A DNA stretch of 64,000 nt from a bacterium (GTDB taxonomy: Bacteria; Cyanobacteriota; Vampirovibrionia; Gastranaerophilales; Gastranaerophilaceae): positions 62,001 to 126,000 of the forward strand of contig JAFRAO010000016.1 in assembly GCA_017405375.1 (NCBI GenBank), in the 5' to 3' direction. Of the stretch, positions 43,909 through 52,769 are shown in pieces. The first letter of the stretch is position 1, and every line of letters starts with the position of its first letter. The notes under the pieces were generated by a model that saw nothing but the letters and a program-made list of their open reading frames with translations, did no database searches and had not been told where the DNA came from. The position numbers and the translations under genes were made by a program.

Positions 43909-44755
43909 ACAAACCCAAAAAAATCTGGAAACATTTTTTCAATGCTGCTCAAAACCAATAGAAAAAATTTTGAGTAATTATGTTAATGATATGTCTTGCA
44001 GTTTCAAAAACTTTTATGAAGTTGAAATGGCAGCTAATCTATTGCAAACAGGCGATGTAATTTACAAATTTGAATTTATTATTAATGATAGATTGAATTT
44101 TACATATGTTTTAATTCCGGAGATAATGATTGCCAAATTATCTGATATAATGACCGGTGGTGATGGTAATGTACGATTCAATGGTACTCTTACTGAAATT
44201 GAAACAAATTCCATAAAAAATATAATTTCTTCAATCACAGAAGAAATTATGAATTATTTTAGTGTTAATTTCCAGAAAGATATGGTTTTGGGAAGTGATT
44301 ACAATATATACTTGAAGGATATGTATGAGTATGACAATGTTTTGTCAAACAGTAATACAACATTTGTAGCTTCTGCAGATATTGTTTTAAACAATTCAGA
44401 TCCGATGGAATTAAAAGTTTTGGTAAACCACAGACTTTTAGACGATTTTATGACAAGTTTGGGTTTTTTGGAAAACTCAATAAAAAAAATCAAAACAGCA
44501 ATCGATTTTCAACAGTTATCAGATATAAAGATGAATATTACGGCTGAATTCGGACATACAAAATTGCCGATAAAATGTACATCTGAATTGACAAAGAATT
44601 CACTGATAATGTTAGATGAAAATATAGATGAAGATATAAAAGTTTATGCAAACGGTTTATTATTTGCAAATGCGCAGATAGTTTTAGTAGGTGAGAATTT
44701 CGGGTTAAGATTAACTCGAATAATTCCGGCAGAAGAAAGGTTGAATGATAAATAA
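43901..44755 (+). CDS. FliY-like protein (CheC-like domain fused to FliN/SpoA domain)
   Basis: The C-terminal 70 residues (about 207-275: MNITAEFGHTKLPIKCTSEL ... NGLLFANAQIVLVGENFGLR) form a SpoA/FliN domain as in flagellar switch proteins and type III sorting platforms. The N-terminal 200 residues match the CheC/FliM-middle fold, with SDIMTGGDG (81-89) and LTEIETNSIKNII (97-109), a degenerate CheC phosphatase helix. FliY fusions sit at the flagellar switch and dephosphorylate CheY-P. Whether this one is active is open, since the E-x-x-N motif (E102-xx-S/N) is imperfect. It touches the next gene directly (TAA ATG). Confidence 0.78.
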   Translation: MIKQTQKNLETFFQCCSKPIEKILSNYVNDMSCSFKNFYEVEMAANLLQTGDVIYKFEFIINDRLNFTYVLIPEIMIAKLSDIMTGGDGNVRFNGTLTEIETNSIKNIISSITEEIMNYFSVNFQKDMVLGSDYNIYLKDMYEYDNVLSNSNTTFVASADIVLNNSDPMELKVLVNHRLLDDFMTSLGFLENSIKKIKTAIDFQQLSDIKMNITAEFGHTKLPIKCTSELTKNSLIMLDENIDEDIKVYANGLLFANAQIVLVGENFGLRLTRIIPAEERLNDK

Positions 44756-45850
44756 ATGTTTTTTCTGTTTTTAGGTTTTATAGCTTTAATATTAATTATT
44801 ATACTGGTATTTTTATTGTTTTTTACAACGTCGCAGAAAAAATATTCAAATTCTGATGTGGAAGAAAATAGTGAAAGTATTTCTGAATATAAAGAAAAGG
44901 AAGAAGTAAAAAAAGAGGAAAAAACTGAAGAAGCAAAAAAGAATGAAGATTTAACTGAAAAAAAAGAAACGGAAAATAAGGAAAAAGAAAAAGAAAAAGA
45001 TAAAAAAATAGACAAAGACAAAGACAAAGAAGGCTTTTTATCAAAAGTTTTTTGTAAAAAAGATAATAAATTGAAAAAAAATCTTGCAAAGGCTGATACC
45101 TTTTTGGAACAAGGTAATCTTGCCGAGGCAAAAAAAATATTAACAGAAGCATTAAAAAATTGTGAAAAAAGTAATAATCTTCCGTTTGTATATTTCAAAC
45201 TTGCGCATATTGCAATGTTAGAAGACGATGAAGTTGGTGCAGTATATTATTATATGGACTTAGTAAAAGAAAGACCTGAATATTTGGAAACGCTTATACT
45301 TTTAGCAGATACATATATGAATAGTCAGAAATATGATTTGGCGTTGGATATGTATAAAAGAATAAAAGAAATGCGTGCAAATAATCTTCATGTTGATTTA
45401 AACTTGCTACGTTGCAAAGTAAATTCAATAAATGATGAAGATAATGAAAATGCAAAAAAATTAATCGAAGAAGAATATAAAAATTTTGCAAATCAGCACC
45501 AGCAAGATGCAAAAGTTAATTATGAAACAGCAAATTACTTTGCACATACAGGTGATATTGATACAGCATATGAATATTGTCAAAGGGCATTAAATACTTT
45601 GCAAGAGGCACAAAGCTTGCAAACAGATAATATTGAGCCAATAAAATTAATGGGTTTGTTACTATTAATAAAAGGTAATGTGGAAGATGCAAAAATATAT
45701 TTAAATAAAGCGTTAAAATATGATAAGAAAAATGCAGAAGTTATAAATTTGATTTCATATATAGTTTGTAATGGCGAAACTTATGATGAGTTTTATGAGA
45801 GTAAGGAAAAATACTTAGCAATGATTCATAAGATGTTAAATATCAGCTAA
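44756..45850 (+). CDS. Membrane-anchored TPR protein
   Basis: A membrane helix (3-24) is followed by a Lys/Glu-rich linker (about 45-90) and TPR repeats over about 100-340 (for example AKADTFLEQGNLAEAKKIL, AYEYCQRALNTLQEA, IKLMGLLLLIKGNVEDA). The N-terminal anchor with charged linker puts the TPRs in the cytoplasm if the helix is reversed, or the periplasm otherwise; topology is uncertain. It lies between the FliY-like and cheY genes and may scaffold the chemotaxis or switch proteins. A promoter for cheY starts just after it. Confidence 0.8.
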   Translation: MFFLFLGFIALILIIILVFLLFFTTSQKKYSNSDVEENSESISEYKEKEEVKKEEKTEEAKKNEDLTEKKETENKEKEKEKDKKIDKDKDKEGFLSKVFCKKDNKLKKNLAKADTFLEQGNLAEAKKILTEALKNCEKSNNLPFVYFKLAHIAMLEDDEVGAVYYYMDLVKERPEYLETLILLADTYMNSQKYDLALDMYKRIKEMRANNLHVDLNLLRCKVNSINDEDNENAKKLIEEEYKNFANQHQQDAKVNYETANYFAHTGDIDTAYEYCQRALNTLQEAQSLQTDNIEPIKLMGLLLLIKGNVEDAKIYLNKALKYDKKNAEVINLISYIVCNGETYDEFYESKEKYLAMIHKMLNIS

Positions 45851-45858
45851 TGTCAGTA

Positions 45859-45887
45859 TTGATTATTATTGAAATTTATATTATAAT
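45859..45887 (+). promoter_or_regulatory. Internal promoter upstream of cheY
   Basis: TTGATT (45859-45864), 17-bp spacer, TATAAT (45882-45887), 33 bp before the cheY ATG. It would allow the cheY-cheB part to be expressed separately from the three upstream genes. Confidence 0.65.
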
Positions 45888-45919
45888 GTAGAGGAATACA
45901 TATAGGTAGGAGAACTGGA

Positions 45920-46282
45920 ATGAGTAAAAAGGTATTGGTTATTGATGATTCACCATTTGTGTACAAAGCTGTAACGAAGGCTTTAACAGATTCAGAGTAT
46001 GAAGTAGTTGGTAATGCATTAAACGGCAGTATGGGTTTGGAAAAATATTCTCAACTAAAGCCTGATGTAGTTACGTTAGATGTTACGATGCCAATTATGG
46101 ATGGTTTGGAAACGGCATCAAATCTGTTCAAAATGAATCCTGATGTGCGTATTGTAATGCTCTCTGCAATGGGTGATGAAACATTGTTAAATCAGGCAAA
46201 AGAAATCGGTGTAAAACATTTTTTAACAAAACCGTTTAAACCTGATGCATTAAAAGAAAAATTAGCAGTAGCTTTACAATAG
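45920..46282 (+). CDS. cheY: Chemotaxis response regulator CheY
   Basis: Single receiver domain of 120 aa with acid pair Asp9-Asp10, phospho-acceptor Asp54 (VVTLDVTMP), Ser in MLSAMG and Lys in FLTKPFKPDAL. Phosphorylated by CheA, it signals to the motor or pilus output. GTAGGAGAA stands before the ATG. The overall pattern (VIDDSPFVYKA, TLDVTMPIMDG) is that of CheY rather than of transcription regulators. Confidence 0.93.
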   Translation: MSKKVLVIDDSPFVYKAVTKALTDSEYEVVGNALNGSMGLEKYSQLKPDVVTLDVTMPIMDGLETASNLFKMNPDVRIVMLSAMGDETLLNQAKEIGVKHFLTKPFKPDALKEKLAVALQ

Positions 46283-46298
46283 TTGATTGGAGATAAAA

Positions 46299-46799
46299 AT
46301 GGCAACAACAGAAAAAAGTAAATATGAAACATTATATGAATTGGCAAAGAAATCGTTTCAAGAGGTTATTGAAGAAGTAACAGGTGATAATGTTACATCT
46401 TGTGATCCTTTTGAAATTGTTACGGAAAAACAACTTTCATTGTCAATTATCATTTCTTTAGCCGGCAATACAAATGGTCGTATTTTATTAAATACAACAG
46501 TAACTGACGGTATGAATATTGCAGTTGCAATGAATTTTGGCGAACCATTGGATAACAACGAGGATTTGCATGTGTACTTAGCTGAATTTGCAAATATGTT
46601 CTGCGGTAGAGCTGCAACACACATTAACAATGAATTTGGCAAAAGAGAAATTTGGATTAGTCCTCCTTCAATCTTCTCTGCTATGGATTTGGATATTATT
46701 ACGCCAAATGTTACATCAATGAAAGCCTATTACGATTGTCCTTTAGGTAAATTCATTATAGATATGGGATTCAGTGAAAATACTTATGATGAATTCTAG
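46299..46799 (+). CDS. cheX: CheX-like CheY-P phosphatase
   Basis: The start is the ATG at 46299 (MATTEKSKYE) with TTGGAGAT upstream; four extra codons upstream in frame are not needed. The 166-aa protein has the CheX fold, with LAEFANMFCGRAATHINNEF carrying an E-x-x-N phosphatase motif (EFAN) on the central helix. CheX removes phosphate from CheY-P. The stop lies inside the start region of the next gene, so the two are coupled. Confidence 0.82.
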   Translation: MATTEKSKYETLYELAKKSFQEVIEEVTGDNVTSCDPFEIVTEKQLSLSIIISLAGNTNGRILLNTTVTDGMNIAVAMNFGEPLDNNEDLHVYLAEFANMFCGRAATHINNEFGKREIWISPPSIFSAMDLDIITPNVTSMKAYYDCPLGKFIIDMGFSENTYDEF

Positions 46800-47283
46800 T
46801 ATAATAAAAATATTCGAGAAAACATTTCGCGAATTATTTACGTATGTAAATTTAGATAATAAGTTTATGTGCGAGGTGCCGGCAAGTTCCATGGATTCTT
46901 CCGAAAAACTGAATACGCTTGTTAGTGTATCCGGAGATATGGAAGGTAACATTATGTTCGGTTATACTCCTGAAATAGCAAAGAATATAGTTGAAAAAAT
47001 GCAAGGAGTGCAAAATGTTGAAACGATAGGTTTATTTGAAAAAGGCGCTTTGGTTGATTTTTTTGCCGAGTTTTGTAAGTTGTTTATAAAAAATTTATTA
47101 AAAGAATCGGCTTTCAGGTCATCAGAAGATCCGACAGAGGAAAGAATTAATTGCTTATTATCATCAAATCCGACATATATCGCGGGAGAAGATATGTATG
47201 GTGTTATAAGTAAAGTACCATCCAAAAAATTATTTTTTAAAGTGAATGGTGAAAAATTTAGTATAGCATATTATTTGGAATAG
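46786..47283 (+). CDS. Second CheX/CheC-like protein, catalytic motif altered
   Basis: Starts within the end of the previous gene, at ATG 46786 or 46789, in another frame. The 165-aa product has the same overall pattern: VSVSGDMEGNIMFGYTPEIAKNIV like the CheC/CheX beta-alpha unit, then LVDFFAEFCKLFIKNLL where the E-x-x-N motif reads EFCK, so the Asn is missing. It may be an inactive partner or adaptor for the first CheX or for the FliY-like protein. The family call is by similarity of layout and context. Confidence 0.65.
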   Translation: MMNSSIIKIFEKTFRELFTYVNLDNKFMCEVPASSMDSSEKLNTLVSVSGDMEGNIMFGYTPEIAKNIVEKMQGVQNVETIGLFEKGALVDFFAEFCKLFIKNLLKESAFRSSEDPTEERINCLLSSNPTYIAGEDMYGVISKVPSKKLFFKVNGEKFSIAYYLE

Positions 47284-47289
47284 AAAATT

Positions 47290-49572
47290 ATGGATAGAAA
47301 TCAAGAAATTAATATCGAAAAAGATTTTTGGGATGATTTTGTTGTAGAAGCATTCGAAAATATAGACGAAATTGAACAAAATGCGATGTTATTAGAGCAA
47401 AACCCGGAAAATACCGATATTTTACATGCTATGTTCAGATGTTTTCATACCGTAAAAGGTTTGGCCGGTTTCGTTGAACATGTAATTGTACAAGAAATTG
47501 CTCATAAAACTGAAACGATGATGGATTATTGCAGAAAAGGTATTCTTCATGCAAATACTGATATTGTTAATATGATTTTAACTTCAGCAGATTGTATTAA
47601 GACCTTATGTAATGATATGAATGCATACAAAGATTCTGCATTTATGGATAAAGTTGAAGTTTTAATAGAAAATCTTGAAACTACATCCGCAAAAGCGGAA
47701 AATTCCGGTGATGAAGCAAATTCACAAGAACAAAGTATTTCTCAGCAACAAGCTGAGGTCCAAGAATCTCCTCAAGAACAGCAAACAGAGTATTCTCAAA
47801 ATAATTTTGATAATAATCAAATGCAAGAAAATTCAAACGTAGTTTTTGAAAATAGTGAATCAGGACAAGTTAATGAGAATGATGAAAGTAATGTTGATGC
47901 GGATTTGGCGCAGTTTTCAAGTGAAATAACCAAAGTTGAGCATGAAGTGGAAGAAAAAGAACGTCAACACGAACAAATGGTTCATGACGTTCAAGAACAA
48001 CAAATGTCTCATCTTGATGATTCTTCAAATGAGATTGCTGTAGAAACCTCAGCGTCTGCTGTTCCACAATCACCTGCTGTTCAGCAAATTTCTGTTGAAC
48101 AGGCACCTCAAGTTGTAAAAGTTGAAGTTGAACAAGTTCCACCTCAAAATGTTGTGCAGCCTGTTGTTCAAGGTGTTGTAGAAGTTCCTGTTGCTCCTGT
48201 TCCTGAATCTGTTCAACAACAAATTAATCAAGCTAATCAAGAAATCGCGGAAAACAATTTAAATGAAGAAGATTACAGCAGGTCTGACGATTCTAATTCT
48301 GAACCTCAAAAAGAGTTAAATCCTTTCCAAAAGGAAGTTTTGAAAAAGTTATTACCTAATGTTATGGTTTCGTCTGAAGATTCATCCGTTACAAACAGAA
48401 CAGTAGGTAATGATGAATATATGAAGGTTGCGAACTATAAAATTGATCATTTGGTTGATATAATAGGTGAGTTAATTATTAACCAAGCATTGGTTGAGCA
48501 GAATATTATAAAAAATCATAGTGAAGATAAACAATTAACTTCTGATATGTCAGGTTTCTTGCGTGTAACAAGGGATTTGCAAGGCTTGTCTATGTCATTA
48601 AGAATGGTTTCATTAAAATCTACGTTCCAAAAGTTAGCAAGAATTGCAAGAGATACAATTCAGCAGCTTAAAAAAGATGTTGAATTTGTTATGACCGGAG
48701 AAACGACAGAAATTGACAGAGCCGTTGCAGAAAGGTTACTTGAACCATTAGTTCACATGATTAAAAATGCAATTTCGCACGGTGTTGAAAAAAATCCTGA
48801 AGACAGAGTTGCTTTGGGTAAGCCAAGAAAAGCCAGAGTTGAATTAAATGCATATAATAAACGTGGAAAAATTTATATTGAAGTAAAAGATGACGGTCGC
48901 GGTATCAACACTGATGTTGTGTATAAAAAAGCTCTTGAAAAAGGAATAATTGATCCGGATAAACAATATAGCCAGGATGAAATAAAAGAATTTATTATGT
49001 TACCTGGTTTTTCAACGGCAGAAGTTGTAGATAATATATCAGGGCGCGGAGTTGGTATGGATGTTGTAAATACACAAATCCAAAAGACCGGCGGTCGTGT
49101 TGAAATTATAAGTAATTTGAACGAAGGTTCTACATTTGTACTTGAAGTTCCGGTAAATCATTCAATTATGAATGGTACAATTATCGAAATGAACAATCAG
49201 TACTTTGTTGTACCGACAATTAATGTAAAAGAATTTTTACAACCAAAAGAAGAACAATGGGTATTTACAAAACAAGAACGTACAATGATAAAAGTTAGAG
49301 ATAACTTAATTCCGATTATTCCGTTATCTGTGTTCTTTGGTTCTGAGTGTGAGGAACCAAAAGAAGTTCCTTTGGTAATGGTGTTAGAGCTTGAACAAGA
49401 ATTAAGGGCTGTTCCTATTGTTGATGTAATAAGCAGACAAGAAATCGTTGTAAAACCTGTTGGTGAAGAATTCCAAAAATTGAAATATATATCTGGTATG
49501 TCTATACTTGGCTCAGGTAATGTTTCATTAATCTTAGATATAGATTATTTGTTCAAGAAGGAGGTAAAATAG
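47290..49572 (+). CDS. cheA: Chemotaxis histidine kinase CheA
   Basis: The 760-aa kinase phosphorylates CheY and CheB in the receptor array. Domains: Hpt with HTVKGLAGF and His53; a long Gln/Glu/Pro-rich linker (about 140-350) without an obvious P2 domain; the P3 dimerisation helices; the HATPase P4 with HMIKNAISHGVE, DDGRGI and SGRGVGMDVV; and the C-terminal CheW-like P5. No Shine-Dalgarno is obvious before the ATG, which lies 6 bp after the preceding stop, suggesting coupling. The stop directly abuts the cheW start. Confidence 0.97.
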   Translation: MDRNQEINIEKDFWDDFVVEAFENIDEIEQNAMLLEQNPENTDILHAMFRCFHTVKGLAGFVEHVIVQEIAHKTETMMDYCRKGILHANTDIVNMILTSADCIKTLCNDMNAYKDSAFMDKVEVLIENLETTSAKAENSGDEANSQEQSISQQQAEVQESPQEQQTEYSQNNFDNNQMQENSNVVFENSESGQVNENDESNVDADLAQFSSEITKVEHEVEEKERQHEQMVHDVQEQQMSHLDDSSNEIAVETSASAVPQSPAVQQISVEQAPQVVKVEVEQVPPQNVVQPVVQGVVEVPVAPVPESVQQQINQANQEIAENNLNEEDYSRSDDSNSEPQKELNPFQKEVLKKLLPNVMVSSEDSSVTNRTVGNDEYMKVANYKIDHLVDIIGELIINQALVEQNIIKNHSEDKQLTSDMSGFLRVTRDLQGLSMSLRMVSLKSTFQKLARIARDTIQQLKKDVEFVMTGETTEIDRAVAERLLEPLVHMIKNAISHGVEKNPEDRVALGKPRKARVELNAYNKRGKIYIEVKDDGRGINTDVVYKKALEKGIIDPDKQYSQDEIKEFIMLPGFSTAEVVDNISGRGVGMDVVNTQIQKTGGRVEIISNLNEGSTFVLEVPVNHSIMNGTIIEMNNQYFVVPTINVKEFLQPKEEQWVFTKQERTMIKVRDNLIPIIPLSVFFGSECEEPKEVPLVMVLELEQELRAVPIVDVISRQEIVVKPVGEEFQKLKYISGMSILGSGNVSLILDIDYLFKKEVK

Positions 49573-50028
49573 ATGAAAATGGATTATAGACCAAAGCTAT
49601 TAACATTCTCCCTTGGAAATGAAGAATACGGTATGTCTATTATTATGGTTAAGGAATTAATCGGAATGATGCACATAACACCTGTTCCAAAAACACCTGA
49701 ATATTTAAAAGGTGTTATAAATCTTCGCGGAAAAATTGTTCCGGTAGTTGATTTAAGATTAAAATTTGGCATGGAACCGCAAGAATATACGGATAGAACT
49801 TGCATTATGGTTGTTGAAACATATGTAAGGGACAGTATTAAAACGATAGGTTTAATAATTGATTCCGTATCAGAAGTTGTTCAAATATCGGCTGATACGA
49901 TTGATCCGCCACCTGAATCTACATCAGGTATTGATGCATCCGTAATATTAGGTATGGCAAAGCACGAAAATAATGTATTTATTATATTGGATACAGAAAA
50001 AATATTTGATTTTTATGACACTATTTAG
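49573..50028 (+). CDS. cheW: Chemotaxis coupling protein CheW, copy 1
   Basis: Links receptors to CheA in the array. The 151-aa protein has LTFSLGNEEYGMSI, VPKTPEYLKGVINLRGKIVPVVDLR, and a C-terminal LGMAKHENNVFIILDTEKI, all typical. Its start follows the cheA stop without a gap. A second copy follows at 50044, about half identical, suggesting tandem duplication. Confidence 0.95.
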   Translation: MKMDYRPKLLTFSLGNEEYGMSIIMVKELIGMMHITPVPKTPEYLKGVINLRGKIVPVVDLRLKFGMEPQEYTDRTCIMVVETYVRDSIKTIGLIIDSVSEVVQISADTIDPPPESTSGIDASVILGMAKHENNVFIILDTEKIFDFYDTI

Positions 50029-50043
50029 AGGAAAAATATAAAT

Positions 50044-50529
50044 ATGGCTAATTATGAAGAACAGAAGATATTAACATTTTTTCTTGATACAGAGGAATAT
50101 GGCATATCAATTCAAAAAGTAAAAGAGCTGATTGGAATGATGAAGATTACAAGCGTTCCAAAAACTCCGGATTTTGTAAAGGGTGTAATCAATCTTAGAG
50201 GTAAGATTATTCCTGTAATTGACTTGAGAATAAAATTCGGTTTAGGAGAAAAAGAATATACCGGAAGGACTTGTATTCTTGTTATTGAAGTATTATTATC
50301 AGGAAAGAAAAAAATATTAGGCTTGATAGTTGATGCCGTATCAGAAGTTGTTTCATTATCTTCTGATAATATTGATCCGCCACCTGAATATGCTGAAAAT
50401 GTTTCTACACAAAATGCAATATTAGGTATGGCAAAAATTGGGGATGAAGTTGTAATTATCTTAGATACAGATAAAATGTTTTTGACAGATGAAATTACAA
50501 GAATTAATACGTATGCAAAAGAGGTATAG
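50044..50529 (+). CDS. Chemotaxis coupling protein CheW, copy 2
   Basis: The 161-aa paralogue of the upstream CheW shares KELIGMM, VPKTPxFVKGVINLRGKI and DPPPE segments. Two CheW types may couple different receptors or link the array to the two MCPs in this window. The C-terminus is slightly longer (LTDEITRINTYAKEV). It precedes an MCP gene by 6 bp. Confidence 0.94.
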   Translation: MANYEEQKILTFFLDTEEYGISIQKVKELIGMMKITSVPKTPDFVKGVINLRGKIIPVIDLRIKFGLGEKEYTGRTCILVIEVLLSGKKKILGLIVDAVSEVVSLSSDNIDPPPEYAENVSTQNAILGMAKIGDEVVIILDTDKMFLTDEITRINTYAKEV

Positions 50530-50535
50530 GGTAAA

Positions 50536-51834
50536 ATGAAGAAAATAATTATTGTAACAATGAATATTTTAATTACAGCAGCGTTATCATTGGCGTGTGG
50601 TTATTTTTACTGCAAAGGCGCGCTAAATTTAAGTTTATTGTTGTTAATAGTTATATTTTCAACTTTTATGTTTATAGCAATTTCAATACTTGCATTAAGA
50701 GATAGTCGTTTTGGTGATATAGGTTTAGTTGAAGATAAATTACGTGAATTGGTACCTTTATCAGAAAAATTGATTGAGAATAATAAATTAGTATTTGATT
50801 CTTCGCATGAACAATCAGATATAGTGAAGCAGGTTGCCAGAGTTGTTGAAGATTCAATGGCACATATATTGGATTCTACAAAGAATAATCAGCAAGTATA
50901 TGAATTAGCAAAAGAAACAAAAGATGTAATTGACAGAAGTGTTGATGAAATGATTGCGATGAGAGATTCAGTTGTTGAATTAAAAACATCAAGTGATGAA
51001 ATAGGCAAAATTATAAAAATGGTTGATGATATTGCATTTCAGACGAACATATTGTCATTAAATGCTGCAGTTGAAGCTGCAAGAGCCGGTGAAGCCGGAA
51101 AAGGTTTTGCTGTTGTTGCGGAAGAAGTTAGAAATTTGGCACAACGCTCAGCCGATGCGGCAAAAAGTACGTATGATATAATTAAAAAGAATAATGTTTT
51201 AGCGGATAACAGCTTATCAATTTCTGAAAAAGTTGCAAAAGAATTAACAGAAATGAACAATGATTCTGAAAAAGTTGTTTCTTTGTTAAGTGAAATTATT
51301 CCGTTAACAAACGATGATAAATCAAGTTTAGAACAAATATATTCTCTTGTTTCAAACTGTGATAAAGTTTTAAACAGAATGTTGGTTGCTTTGAACGAAA
51401 ATGAAACCAAAATTAATGACTTATCAAAATTTGCGGATTCTGTGAAAGGTTTATTAAATAAATCACAAGAAGAACAAATACAAGAAACATATTCAACAGA
51501 AGATAGCGATTCTTCGAAAGTATTTTCATCTGAAAGTGTAGAAGATAATTTGTTAAGTAAAGAATCTGACGAACGATCATTCGATTTTGAAAAGACAGAA
51601 AATAAAAGCAGTTCTCTAAAAGAAGAGGATTTTAGTAAATTTGTTCTTGATGAAAAAGAAAGTTCAAGTGCTTCTTCCAAGTCTGATTTTGATTCAGAGG
51701 ATGGACTTGAGGCTTTAAAAGCTGATATGTTTGAAGAAAGTTTTTCGGATAATACGAAGGTATCTTCTTTGCAGTCATCAGATTTTTCAAAAAATGTAAA
51801 TCCTAATGATGTTATTCCGTTAGATGATTTTTAA
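50536..51834 (+). CDS. Methyl-accepting chemotaxis protein without a sensory domain
   Basis: Two membrane segments (about 5-22 and 30-52) are joined by only a few residues, so there is no periplasmic ligand domain. The signalling hairpin tip is present ([22 protein letters not shown] and [19 protein letters not shown]). The coil arms are short, and the last 100 residues are a Ser/Asp/Glu-rich tail ending [11 protein letters not shown]. It may sense membrane or cytoplasmic state, or take input from a partner. It lies inside the che operon, after two cheW genes. Confidence 0.92.
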   Translation: MKKIIIVTMNILITAALSLACGYFYCKGALNLSLLLLIVIFSTFMFIAISILALRDSRFGDIGLVEDKLRELVPLSEKLIENNKLVFDSSHEQSDIVKQVARVVEDSMAHILDSTKNNQQVYELAKETKDVIDRSVDEMIAMRDSVVELKTSSDEIGKIIKMVDDIAFQTNILSLNAAVEAARAGEAGKGFAVVAEEVRNLAQRSADAAKSTYDIIKKNNVLADNSLSISEKVAKELTEMNNDSEKVVSLLSEIIPLTNDDKSSLEQIYSLVSNCDKVLNRMLVALNENETKINDLSKFADSVKGLLNKSQEEQIQETYSTEDSDSSKVFSSESVEDNLLSKESDERSFDFEKTENKSSSLKEEDFSKFVLDEKESSSASSKSDFDSEDGLEALKADMFEESFSDNTKVSSLQSSDFSKNVNPNDVIPLDDF

Positions 51835-51841
51835 TATTTTT

Positions 51842-51871
51842 TTGAAAATAAAAAAGTGTTTACAGTACAAT
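51842..51871 (+). promoter_or_regulatory. Possible internal promoter upstream of cheR
   Basis: TTGAAA (51842-51847), 18-bp spacer, TACAAT (51866-51871), 20 bp before the cheR ATG. The start would leave a very short leader, so support is moderate to weak. Confidence 0.35.
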
Positions 51872-51890
51872 AGTTGGAGCGTTAAGATAT

Positions 51891-52718
51891 ATGGAAGGTT
51901 ATAAAGAAATAGATTCAGAGTATTTAGAACTTTTTTGCGGGCATTTATACAAAACAATGGGTATATTTGTAGAAGAATCACAAAAACCTGTTCTATCGCA
52001 AAAACTTTCAAAAATGATGAAAGAATATGGCATTACAGATTCAAGCCAATTTTATCATATGATTTTGTCTCCACCAATTTCGCAAAGACAAATTGATATG
52101 CAAAAAAAATTTACGGACATTGTAACAGTTCACAAAACGAATTTCTTTAGAGAAAATAATCATTTTGAATTTTTAAAAGAGAATATCGTAAATATTGTTA
52201 ATAAAAGTGAATCAGTTTATAATACCGGTGAATTGCGAATTTGGAGTGCAGCTTGTTCTACGGGTGAAGAACCTTATACGCTTTCAATGTTGATGAAAGA
52301 AATATTGCCTACAACAGTAAGAGCAAAAATTCTTGCAACGGATATTAGTCCTGATTCATTAAAAAAAGCTATGATGGGGTCGTATGTTTTTGGTCCTGAA
52401 GATTATATCCCTTTAGAATATGCTGTAAAATATTTTACGTCTTTGGGTGATAAAAAAATTATAAAAGATGAAGTAAAAAGTCAGGTAACTTTCAGATTGT
52501 TTAATTTGATGGATCCATTCCCGTTTAAGCATCCGTTTGATATCATATTCTGTCGTAATGTAATGATTTATTTTGATAAAATAGTACAAGAAAATTTGGT
52601 TAATAAATTTTATAATGCAATGGCAAAAGGAGGATTTTTATTTATCGGACATTCAGAAAGTTTAATGCAGTTAAAGCATAATTTTGCATATCATGCTCCT
52701 ACTATTTATAGAAAATAG
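51891..52718 (+). CDS. cheR: Chemotaxis protein methyltransferase CheR
   Basis: S-adenosylmethionine-dependent enzyme that methylates glutamates of receptors. The 275-aa protein has the helical N-terminal domain and the SAM fold: HKTNFFRENNHFEFL, IWSAACSTGEEPYTLSML, ILATDISPDSLKKA and FDIIFCRNVMIYFD. TTGGAGCG stands upstream of the ATG. It pairs with CheB encoded 51 bp downstream. Confidence 0.97.
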   Translation: MEGYKEIDSEYLELFCGHLYKTMGIFVEESQKPVLSQKLSKMMKEYGITDSSQFYHMILSPPISQRQIDMQKKFTDIVTVHKTNFFRENNHFEFLKENIVNIVNKSESVYNTGELRIWSAACSTGEEPYTLSMLMKEILPTTVRAKILATDISPDSLKKAMMGSYVFGPEDYIPLEYAVKYFTSLGDKKIIKDEVKSQVTFRLFNLMDPFPFKHPFDIIFCRNVMIYFDKIVQENLVNKFYNAMAKGGFLFIGHSESLMQLKHNFAYHAPTIYRK

Positions 52719-52769
52719 ATATCTTTGCAGGTTATGTCGGATTTTTGTATGTAAAAGAAGGTAAGTATT

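Noticed and set aside
44644-45198. Minus-strand Phe/Ser-rich 184-codon ORF
   Set aside because: Shadow of the Lys/Glu-rich linker of the TPR gene.
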